Source: an uncultured Collinsella sp. (lineage in GTDB: Bacteria; Actinomycetota; Coriobacteriia; Coriobacteriales; Coriobacteriaceae). Taken from it: a DNA stretch of 6,303 nucleotides. The notes beneath the pieces are model-generated. The model was not told the DNA's origin and ran no database searches. It saw only the letters and a program-made list of their open reading frames with translations. The stretch lies in contig CABRWN010000127.1 of the NCBI GenBank assembly GCA_902474645.1, positions 1-6,303 of the forward strand, in the 5' to 3' direction. Shown here one piece after another: positions 1 through 4,749 of the stretch. Position numbers and translations under genes: made by a program. How positions within the stretch are numbered: position 1 is the first letter of the stretch; each line of letters begins with the position of its first letter.

Positions 1-26
1 GGCCCGTGGGTTATACCCTAAGAGCA

Positions 27-49
27 AACCACCCTTTTTAAGGGTGGTT
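27..49 (-). terminator. Hairpin terminator after the flavodoxin gene
   Basis: A perfect 10-bp inverted repeat (AACCACCCTT / AAGGGTGGTT) encloses a 3-nt loop. Read on the minus strand it lies about 60 nt past the flavodoxin stop codon and is followed by the T-rich stretch TTTGCTCTT. That fits an intrinsic terminator for the DUF3793-flavodoxin operon. On the plus strand the downstream bases are not T-rich, so termination in that direction is less likely, although a gene entering from the left edge could share it. Confidence 0.75.
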
Positions 50-108
50 CTGATTGGGACGCGAATGTGTTTTGGTGCAGAGCGCGTTACGGGCGGAGCT
101 CATTGCCG

Positions 109-528
109 CTAGGCGAGCTCGGCTCCAAGGGCGCGGCAGGCCGCCTCGCCCTCATCGTCGGGCGCATCGTAGCAAATGACGGAATCGACGACGTTAACAC
201 CCGCCTCGTCGGCGTCGGCCTTCCAGTTGTCCATCCACTCGCCCTCGGCCCACGAATAGGAGCCAAAGAGGACGACCTTCTTGTCGCCGAGAGTCTCCTT
301 GACCTCGTCCCACATCGGCTGGAACTCATCGTACTCGAGTTCCTCGGAGCCCATGGCGGGGCAGCCGAAGGCGAAGGCACCATAGTCGGTGGCCTTGTCG
401 GCAGAGAAGTCGGCGCAGGAGATGACCTCTGCCTCGGCGCCGGCACCGGTTGCGCCCTCGGCAACGAAGTTTGCCATGGCCTCGGTGTTGCCTGTACCGC
501 TCCAGTAGACGACTGCGATCTTGCTCAT
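109..528 (-). CDS. Flavodoxin, short-chain, FMN-binding
   Basis: The 139-residue protein is a short-chain flavodoxin, a soluble one-electron carrier with non-covalent FMN. Such proteins commonly replace ferredoxin when iron is scarce. The phosphate-binding loop SGTGNT is at residues 10-15, after the first beta strand (KIAVVYW). The segment GCPAMGSEELE around residues 55-65 and the loop GSYSWAEGEWMDNW near residue 90 match the two isoalloxazine-flanking loops of Clostridium beijerinckii-type flavodoxin, with the stacking Met and Trp present. The chosen ATG (528) has an AGGAAG ribosome site 4 nt upstream. The same frame stays open upstream to 1020, but that part is antisense-frame noise inside the DUF3793 gene. 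It follows DUF3793 by 46 nt on the same strand, so co-transcription is likely. Which redox enzymes it serves cannot be told from the window. Confidence 0.95.
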   Translation of the reverse strand: MSKIAVVYWSGTGNTEAMANFVAEGATGAGAEAEVISCADFSADKATDYGAFAFGCPAMGSEELEYDEFQPMWDEVKETLGDKKVVLFGSYSWAEGEWMDNWKADADEAGVNVVDSVICYDAPDDEGEAACRALGAELA

Positions 529-574
529 ATGTCTTCCTTTCGGTTGTGCGGCGTGCGGCCGCGTTTTGTATGCT

Positions 575-1279
575 CTATCGGGTTGCCTGGACAAGTTGTC
601 CCAGAGTGCAGCCCTGTTGATAGATGTAGGTAAGGTATTGCGTGCATGCGCGATAGGAATCGAAGGTCGTGAGCGCCTGCTCAACGTTTGTGTATACCTT
701 CCACGCGCCAAAGACCTTATAGTTTTCGCCGTGCTGGACGATAAACTGATGGACATCTTCGTAGGGATAGCCCAAAAAATAGCCAATTTCGTGGGGGAAC
801 TCGCACATGCACCCCGTATCGCAGTGCCTATTTCGCGCGAGCGCGCAGACGCTGCCGTCATAGGCGCTTTCTGCGGCATTGCTGCTTGCCAGTGTGATGC
901 GCGCGGCGAGATGCACCAGGGACGCGGGCAGGTTGTGGACATCGTAACCTTCGGCGGCAAGCGCCGTCGTGGCGCGGGGGTCGGAGAGGTATCGCATGAG
1001 GTCCGCAGGGCGGTACACATAGATGAGCGCTCCGCAGGGGCGCCAGACCAAAACGCTCATATGGATCCCGAGTGGCTGGAGCTCGCAGTTGCATTGGGCT
1101 ATGACGGCGAGCAGGCGAGAGCGTCGCTCTTCGATATGGGTGGCGCTGGGTTTTCCGTTTTGGTTGGCGTAAACGCCGGGATAGGTAAAGAGCGAAGCCG
1201 GCTTGATACCTGCGAGCGTAGGGGAGCAGTTGCGCACGACAGCCGTTTGGTATGTTGGGATGTCAATGGTTCGAGTCAC
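575..1279 (-). CDS. DUF3793 family protein
   Basis: The 234-residue soluble protein has the features I associate with DUF3793, a family of unknown function in anaerobic Firmicutes and Coriobacteriia. An N-terminal block NCSPTLAGIKPASLF lies at residues 17-31, and the signature CEFPHEIGYFLGYP at 159-172 is followed by a GENYKVFGAWKVY block near 184-196. Cysteines are frequent (C18, C63, C65, C82, C145, C153, C157, C159, C212, C224), and a metal or cofactor role is possible but unproven. The start is GTG at 1279, with AAAGGGG 4 nt upstream. I see no signal peptide or membrane segment. It is the first gene of a probable operon with flavodoxin. That pairing, and the divergent metal-binding protein, suggest a role in iron or redox homeostasis; this is inference from neighbourhood only. 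Confidence 0.88.
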   Translation of the reverse strand: MTRTIDIPTYQTAVVRNCSPTLAGIKPASLFTYPGVYANQNGKPSATHIEERRSRLLAVIAQCNCELQPLGIHMSVLVWRPCGALIYVYRPADLMRYLSDPRATTALAAEGYDVHNLPASLVHLAARITLASSNAAESAYDGSVCALARNRHCDTGCMCEFPHEIGYFLGYPYEDVHQFIVQHGENYKVFGAWKVYTNVEQALTTFDSYRACTQYLTYIYQQGCTLGQLVQATR

Positions 1280-1303
1280 GATGCCCCTTTCGGGTCCTCA
1301 GTT

Positions 1304-1312
1304 GTTAGCCTA
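1304..1312 (-). promoter_or_regulatory. DtxR/IdeR-like half operator (weak)
   Basis: On the minus strand TAGGCTAAC equals the central nine bases of the actinobacterial DtxR/IdeR box as I recall it (TTAGGTTAGGCTAACCTAA). The outer arms do not match, apart from two T bases. It sits where transcription from the 1319-1346 promoter should begin, the expected place for iron-dependent repression of a flavodoxin operon. The match is short and could be chance. Confidence 0.25.
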
Positions 1313-1318
1313 GGAAAA

Positions 1319-1346
1319 CTTATACACGAAAGTAAGCCATGGTCAA
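1319..1346 (-). promoter_or_regulatory. Promoter of the DUF3793-flavodoxin operon
   Basis: On the minus strand a -35 box TTGACC (1346-1341) and a -10 box TATAAG (1324-1319) are separated by 16 nt, with a T-rich run just upstream of the -35. The predicted start is near 1312, leaving a leader of roughly 30 nt before the GTG of the DUF3793 gene. It is the only good sigma-70-type promoter I see for this operon. Confidence 0.6.
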
Positions 1347-1372
1347 CAAAAAAGTTTGAAGAGGGAAACTAA

Positions 1373-1404
1373 TTGACCGAACGGACACGATTTTGGGTTA
1401 AGAT
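1373..1404 (+). promoter_or_regulatory. Possible promoter of the HMA-domain gene
   Basis: TTGACC at 1373-1378 and TAAGAT at 1399-1404 are candidate -35 and -10 boxes, but their 20-nt spacing is longer than optimal. Long spacers are known where a distorting activator is needed, so this may be a weak or activated promoter; alternatively only the -10 is real. The CsoR-like repeat at 1408-1426 would overlap the start site. Confidence 0.3.
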
Positions 1405-1407
1405 GGG

Positions 1408-1426
1408 GACACCCCATGGGGGTATC
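1408..1426. promoter_or_regulatory. CsoR-like GC-rich inverted repeat
   Basis: The 19-bp sequence GACACCCCATGGGGGTATC is an imperfect palindrome with 7 of 9 symmetric pairs matching. Its CCCC...GGGGGTAT pattern resembles operators bound by the CsoR/CstR family of Cu(I) or persulfide sensors. It lies 28 nt upstream of the HMA-domain gene and just downstream of that gene's likely -10 box, a good position for repression. It is immediately followed by the perfect palindrome TATCTAGATA (1423-1432). No CsoR gene is in the window, so the regulator is an inference. Confidence 0.4.
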
Positions 1427-1454
1427 TAGATAGTGCTACTTGAAAGGGGAACGC

Positions 1455-1838
1455 ATGAGCGACTTGCTCAACCCTGCGAATCTCATCGTGTTGGCCGTCA
1501 TTGCCGTCGGCATGTTTTTTGGACTGCGTCGCATTGTCGCTTCGACACACGGAAAGAGCTGCTGCAGCGATGGCGCGAGCGGTAAGAAGGCCAAAAAGGT
1601 TGTTGTGGTGGATACCGATGCATCGCACTATCCCTATAGCGATGAGCTGCTCATCGGCAGCATGAGCTGTGACGGCTGCGCTCAGAACGTAGCCAATGCC
1701 CTCAATGCGCTGGATGGCGTGTGGGCAACGGTGACGTATGCGGACCACACAGCGCGCGTGCGCTCCAAGCGGCCGATCGATCGCGGTGTCCTTGAGGCTG
1801 CCGTGAGAGATGCGGGTTACTACGTCATGACGCTGTAG
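1455..1838 (+). CDS. Membrane-anchored HMA-domain metal protein with FeoB-associated-type N-terminus
   Basis: This 127-residue protein has an N-terminal transmembrane helix (about residues 9-27, NLIVLAVIAVGMFFGLRRI). A short Cys-containing segment follows (GKSCCSDG, 33-40), like the small FeoB-associated Cys-rich membrane proteins, then a lysine-rich linker and a SHYPY motif (57-61). A heavy-metal-associated domain spans about 65-127, with the metal-binding MSCDGC at 70-75. HMA domains bind Cu(I) or other soft metals through the two cysteines; the N-terminus suggests a link to ferrous iron transport. It probably acts as a membrane-tethered metal chaperone or sensor. The ATG at 1455 has AAAGGGG at 1443-1449, 5 nt upstream; the in-frame TTG at 1440 would precede that site and is unlikely. 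It is divergent from the flavodoxin operon, and the CsoR-like repeat precedes it. Which metal it binds cannot be read from sequence. Confidence 0.88.
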   Translation: MSDLLNPANLIVLAVIAVGMFFGLRRIVASTHGKSCCSDGASGKKAKKVVVVDTDASHYPYSDELLIGSMSCDGCAQNVANALNALDGVWATVTYADHTARVRSKRPIDRGVLEAAVRDAGYYVMTL

Positions 1839-1864
1839 GCCTTGCCTTGGATGCGCGTCCTTGT

Positions 1865-2290
1865 CTAGGCTCGTCCGCGTAGCTCGATGTCCTGGATGTC
1901 GTCGAAGTCGATGGCGATATCTTTGAGCTTGAGGAGTTTGAAAGCAGGGAGCGCCTCGTCGAGGATGCCGGTGCGGCTGCGATAGCCGTATGTATCGTAA
2001 TAGGTGACACGAACCAAGTCGCCGCGCTTGAGGCCCTCGAGCTTTTTCGAAAGTTCGAGGGCTTTTTCTTCTGTGAGTTCGCATTTTGGCTCGGCGGTGA
2101 TCTCTTGTTTACGCACGAGCTCGTAGTATCCCGTGAGGGCGGCAAAGGGCATAAACTGCGCGGCACGGCCGGCACGGACGGTGCCGTTGGCGGTGAGCTT
2201 TGGGTCGGCGGAGCGACGCCTTCCCTCGGGGTCCGCTAGGCGTTCAAAAGGTGTCGGTGGCCGCATCGGCTGTTGTTGGGACTTAGGCAC
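1865..2290 (-). CDS. YolD-like family protein
   Basis: The 141-residue soluble protein carries the YolD-like signature RAAQFMPFAALTGY at residues 42-55, followed by a charged helix (about 72-90). A beta-rich C-terminal half (DLVRVTYYDTYGYRSRTG, then KDIAIDFDDIQDIEL) ends the protein. YolD-like proteins are typically encoded next to UvrX/YqjW-type Y-family polymerases and are thought to assist or control them; the biochemical role is not settled. The start is GTG at 2290, with a full AGGAGG at 2296-2301 and 5-nt spacing. The first eight bases overlap the end of the polymerase gene, indicating translational coupling. The first 40 residues are proline- and arginine-rich and probably disordered. 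It converges with the HMA gene with only 26 nt between the stops, and I see no clear terminator there. Confidence 0.88.
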   Translation of the reverse strand: MPKSQQQPMRPPTPFERLADPEGRRRSADPKLTANGTVRAGRAAQFMPFAALTGYYELVRKQEITAEPKCELTEEKALELSKKLEGLKRGDLVRVTYYDTYGYRSRTGILDEALPAFKLLKLKDIAIDFDDIQDIELRGRA

Positions 2291-3788
2291 GATGTCCTCC
2301 TACCTGATCGTTGCGTTCGCGCGCGGTGGCGCCGGCGGTAAAGCTCAGCCCCTTAACCAGCGCGTTCTTGCCGTATTTGCCTTTCACGGCCAGCACGGCG
2401 CGTGCCAGGTCGCGCTCGCGCTCATCGGCCTCGATATCGCTGAACAGATCGATGGTGGCAAATTCCTCGGGCATGAGGTTGCCAAATCCCAGATTGATGC
2501 GCTTGACCGGTCGTTTGGGATCGACAGTCTGCGCCCAGAGCTCATCGAAATAGCCCATGATCTTCTTGAACGAATTGGTACGCTCGGGCAGCTTTCGCGA
2601 GGCGTTGGAGTGCGCAAAGAGTGCGGCATAGCCACCGCGCGGTTTGCCGCCATGCTCTCCCACAAAGATGCCATCGATTGCCTGCGCCTCACGTACCAGA
2701 CGACGCCGTTCGTCATCGCGCTGGACGGGCTTGGGCGCACGGGGCGCGAGCTCGGGGCCGGCGGTTGCGGTGGGTTCGATGCTCGACGTACTCGAGCGCA
2801 GGTGTCCGCATCCGTCCACATATTGTGCAGTGCCGCTGGCATCAAGCCTGCGGATGTCGGCGCGCTCGCTTGCATAGCCCACAAAGAGCGAGATGCTGTC
2901 GCACACCACGTGCTTGTCGATCAAATCCAGCACGGCGGCATCGACCATCTCGCGCAAGACGGTATAGGCCTGTTCGTAGGCATAACCCTTCGAGAGCACC
3001 TGTCCTGTGGTGGTCGAAGTTGCTTGCGGGCGATAGGCTTGGACGTCGGCGATGGTTGTCGGCTCGCGCCCGAAGGCATGGTCGATGAGATATTCGGCAT
3101 TGACGCCGAGCTCGTCGTAAAGCAGGTTTTCGTCGAGCGCCGCGACGCCCATCAGATCGTAGACGCCGTATTTCTCGAGGCGGGCTGCCACGCCGGGACC
3201 GATGCCCCAGATATCGGTGATGGGACGATGGGGCCAGATCTCCTTGCGAAAGGCCTCGTCGTCGAGTATGCCGATGCGGCTGGGTACGTGCTTGGCGGTG
3301 ATGTCGAGTGCCACCTTGGCCTGGAATAGGTTGGGGCCGATTCCGACCGTTGCCGTGATGCCCGTGCGCCCCAAGACCTCGTCGCGCAGCGTGCAGGAGA
3401 ACCCTTCCGCATCGGTGTGATAGAGGTCCAGATAGGGCGTCACGTCGATAAAGCACTCATCGATGGAGTAGACGTGAACGTCTTGCGGACTGACGTATTC
3501 CAGGTAGATACCGTAGATTTTCGCCGACACCTCCATGTAATGCTGCATGCGCGGTACGGCCGTGATGTAGTCGATGCCATCGGGAATTTCGAACAGACGG
3601 CAGCGATTGTGTATCCCGAGGTCCTTCATGGCCTGTGTGATGGCGAGGCAGATGGTCGTGCGCCCGCGCGATTCGTCGGCAACGACCAGGTTGGTGGTGA
3701 GCGGATCGAGCCCACGGTCGACGCACTCGACGCTGGCATAAAACGTCTTGAGGTCGATGCAGATATAGGTGTGCTGCTCGTGCGCCAT
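2283..3788 (-). CDS. Y-family DNA polymerase (UvrX/YqjW type), translesion synthesis
   Basis: The 501-residue enzyme copies damaged DNA with low fidelity. The palm motif IDLKTFYASVE (11-21) supplies catalytic D12, the steric-gate region F16-Y17, and E21. The second catalytic motif YSIDECF (107-113) supplies D110 and E111. A helix-hairpin-helix segment, DIWGIGPGVAARLEKYGV, lies at 192-209. TIDLFSD (445-451) looks like a degenerate sliding-clamp-binding motif in the usual C-terminal place. The tail KYGKNALVKG...GATARERNDQVGGH is typical of the UvrX/YqjW branch. ATG 3788 is preferred because AAAGGA lies 5 nt upstream; an in-frame GTG at 3809 has no ribosome site. About 320-400 is a Ser/Thr/Pro/Arg-rich stretch longer than I expect in the little-finger domain. 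It leads an operon with the YolD-like gene behind a LexA-covered promoter, so SOS induction is likely. Confidence 0.94.
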   Translation of the reverse strand: MAHEQHTYICIDLKTFYASVECVDRGLDPLTTNLVVADESRGRTTICLAITQAMKDLGIHNRCRLFEIPDGIDYITAVPRMQHYMEVSAKIYGIYLEYVSPQDVHVYSIDECFIDVTPYLDLYHTDAEGFSCTLRDEVLGRTGITATVGIGPNLFQAKVALDITAKHVPSRIGILDDEAFRKEIWPHRPITDIWGIGPGVAARLEKYGVYDLMGVAALDENLLYDELGVNAEYLIDHAFGREPTTIADVQAYRPQATSTTTGQVLSKGYAYEQAYTVLREMVDAAVLDLIDKHVVCDSISLFVGYASERADIRRLDASGTAQYVDGCGHLRSSTSSIEPTATAGPELAPRAPKPVQRDDERRRLVREAQAIDGIFVGEHGGKPRGGYAALFAHSNASRKLPERTNSFKKIMGYFDELWAQTVDPKRPVKRINLGFGNLMPEEFATIDLFSDIEADERERDLARAVLAVKGKYGKNALVKGLSFTAGATARERNDQVGGHRA

Positions 3789-3793
3789 CCGTG

Positions 3794-3799
3794 TCCTTT
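3794..3799 (-). promoter_or_regulatory. Ribosome binding site fixing the polymerase start
   Basis: AAAGGA on the minus strand lies 5 nt before ATG 3788. It lies inside the reading frame of the alternative GTG start at 3809, which has only CGATAAGAACATGT ahead of it. The shorter 501-residue protein is therefore preferred over a 508-residue form. Confidence 0.75.
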
Positions 3800-3801
3800 C
3801 A

Positions 3802-3816
3802 TCAAACACATGTTCT
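3802..3816. promoter_or_regulatory. Second LexA-like site
   Basis: CAAAC-N4-GTTCT (3803-3816) matches the Gram-positive SOS consensus CGAAC-N4-GTTCG at 8 of 10 defined positions. It lies in the leader between the first LexA box and the polymerase ribosome site. Two sites would allow cooperative or tighter repression, but this weaker one could be fortuitous. Confidence 0.45.
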
Positions 3817-3818
3817 TA

Positions 3819-3834
3819 TCGAATACCTGTTCGA
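3819..3834. promoter_or_regulatory. LexA (SOS) box
   Basis: TCGAATACCTGTTCGA (plus strand) fits the extended actinobacterial/Bacillus SOS palindrome TCGAAC-N4-GTTCGA at 11 of 12 defined positions. It touches the -10 box at 3834-3839 and covers the predicted transcription start of the polymerase operon, the classic position for LexA repression. This agrees with the product being a translesion polymerase. Confidence 0.8.
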
Positions 3835-3862
3835 TAATACCCGCTCGTCCGGACATCGTCAA
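3834..3862 (-). promoter_or_regulatory. Promoter of the Y-family polymerase-YolD operon
   Basis: On the minus strand TTGACG (3862-3857) and TATTAT (3839-3834) are separated by the ideal 17 nt. An additional TTGACA lies just upstream (3875-3870) but is too far from the -10. The LexA box immediately downstream supports this as the regulated promoter. The 3789-4025 interval between the divergent genes holds this promoter, the two LexA-like sites and no recognisable gene. Confidence 0.75.
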
Positions 3863-4025
3863 AACCTGTCAAAAAGGGATTGGTTTGTTTTGGTAGGTAT
3901 GGTCGTGTGGTTGGATTGGGTTTTAACGCAGCTCTAAAGAGTGCGAAACAGCTCGGAAAACCTCGCTTCGTAGCATGGGCCTAACGATTGATACCGCCTA
4001 TACGCACGGAAGGGTTGTGGAAAAG

Positions 4026-4550
4026 ATGGTCAATTATGGGTTTGGTATGCCGACGCGCCTTGTTGCGGATGGAGACGTGGCTCGCTGGTGCGGACGATTG
4101 GTCGCTCACTACGGAGGCACCAAGGCGCTGGTTGTGCTGGGCGGTGACAAGCATACGCGCGATAAGCTTGTCTCGGTGGCACTTGGCTCGCTTGATCGAG
4201 CCCTACTCGAGCGTGTGCTTTTCCGCTGCGGCTCGTTTGAGGGCGACGGGGGAGACGAGCTGATCGACGAAGCCGTGGCCCTGGCGACCGACGAAGGCGT
4301 GGACTTTGTCCTGGCGATTGGCGATGCCGATACTGCTGGCTTTGCGCGCGAGCTCGCGCGTCGCATGGCGGCGCTCGATGCCGGCGAAGACGGCTTTGTG
4401 CCTTATGGATGTATTGTCTCGGAGGGCAAGGTGCCTGCCGTCGTGGGAGCCGGCGAGGTTCCCGTTTTTGCCATTATCGCGCCCGAACTTCTGAAGGGCA
4501 TCGGGTCTCCTCTGCGTGAGTTGCTCGGTAGCGTCTGCGCCGCGGCCTAA
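4026..4550 (+). CDS. Truncated iron-containing alcohol dehydrogenase-like protein (N-terminal domain only)
   Basis: The 174-residue protein resembles the N-terminal half of BdhA-type iron-containing alcohol dehydrogenases. MVNYGFGMPTRLV aligns with the usual start (M-x-N-F-x-F-x-N-P-T-R-I). ALVVLGGDK occupies the place of the LLVYGGGS strand-loop, and GVDFVLAIGDADTAGFARELA that of the family's IDFVLAVGGGSVIDAAKAIA. The GGGS dinucleotide-binding motif is replaced by GDAD. The C-terminal helical domain with its metal-binding His/Asp residues is absent, so catalysis is unlikely. A longer form from ATG 3975 is possible, but I see no ribosome site there. ATG 4026 has GGAAAAG adjacent and fits the family start. 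The frame is intact, with no frameshift remnants after the stop, so it may be a retained protein of new function rather than recent decay. Its role is unknown, and it stands alone between two unrelated transcription units. Confidence 0.7.
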   Translation: MVNYGFGMPTRLVADGDVARWCGRLVAHYGGTKALVVLGGDKHTRDKLVSVALGSLDRALLERVLFRCGSFEGDGGDELIDEAVALATDEGVDFVLAIGDADTAGFARELARRMAALDAGEDGFVPYGCIVSEGKVPAVVGAGEVPVFAIIAPELLKGIGSPLRELLGSVCAAA

Positions 4551-4560
4551 TATGTGCCAT

Positions 4561-4624
4561 AAAGGGACGGATTATTTTTGGTTGGTAAAGCGTTTGACCT
4601 GCCAAAATAAGCCTGTCCCTTTTT
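4561..4624 (+). terminator. Long self-complementary hairpin ending in a T run
   Basis: Bases 4561-4622 fold almost completely on themselves. AAAGGGAC pairs with GTCCCTTT at the base, a TTATTTT arm pairs with AAAATAA in the middle, and GGT-AAA with TTTGACC at the top, around a 3-nt GCG loop, with a few bulges and one or two mismatches. A run of five T residues (4620-4624) ends it, so it should terminate transcription of the dehydrogenase-like gene. At about 28 bp it is far longer than an ordinary terminator and may be a dispersed palindromic repeat unit. Confidence 0.65.
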
Positions 4625-4684
4625 GGTCGGTTGCCGTTTGGGGGCCGATTGGCAACGCTCGCTGATTGTAGTCTTGACCTGCGC

Positions 4685-4690
4685 TAGAAT
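4685..4690 (+). promoter_or_regulatory. Possible -10 box of the pgi promoter
   Basis: TAGAAT lies about 60 nt before the pgi start codon. No good -35 box sits 16-18 nt upstream; TTGACC at 4674-4679 is too close to pair with it. The box is suggested only by its match to TATAAT and its position after the preceding terminator, which requires pgi to have its own promoter. Confidence 0.3.
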
Positions 4691-4749
4691 AGTGCCATCT
4701 GAATGTCCGGGTGCATGGAGGCGTGCGCCCGTATGCTGAGGAGGACTCT

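Noticed and set aside
548..562. Short GCGGC/GCCGC inverted repeat between DUF3793 and flavodoxin
   Set aside because: It has only five base pairs, and in the operon direction no T run follows. It could slightly affect mRNA processing but does not support a terminator or riboswitch.
529..1020. N-terminal extension of the flavodoxin frame upstream of 528
   Set aside because: The extension is Arg/Ser/Pro-rich noise in the wrong frame of DUF3793. Flavodoxins begin at the first beta strand, and ATG 528 has its own AGGAAG site.
521..1372. 283-residue open frame on the plus strand opposite DUF3793
   Set aside because: It runs antisense through DUF3793 and its promoter, shows no family motif, and has no ribosome site.
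1839..1864. Possible bidirectional terminator between the convergent HMA and YolD-like genes
   Set aside because: The 26-nt gap holds only a weak ggat/gtcc pairing and no T run. Termination must occur elsewhere or by Rho.
2133..3329. 398-residue open frame on the plus strand opposite the polymerase and YolD-like genes
   Set aside because: It is an antisense shadow without a ribosome site or domain. The minus strand carries two clear protein families over the same bases.
3975..4025. Upstream ATG extension of the dehydrogenase-like gene
   Set aside because: There is no ribosome site before 3975, and the family start aligns with the internal Met at 4026. It is kept only as an alternative start.
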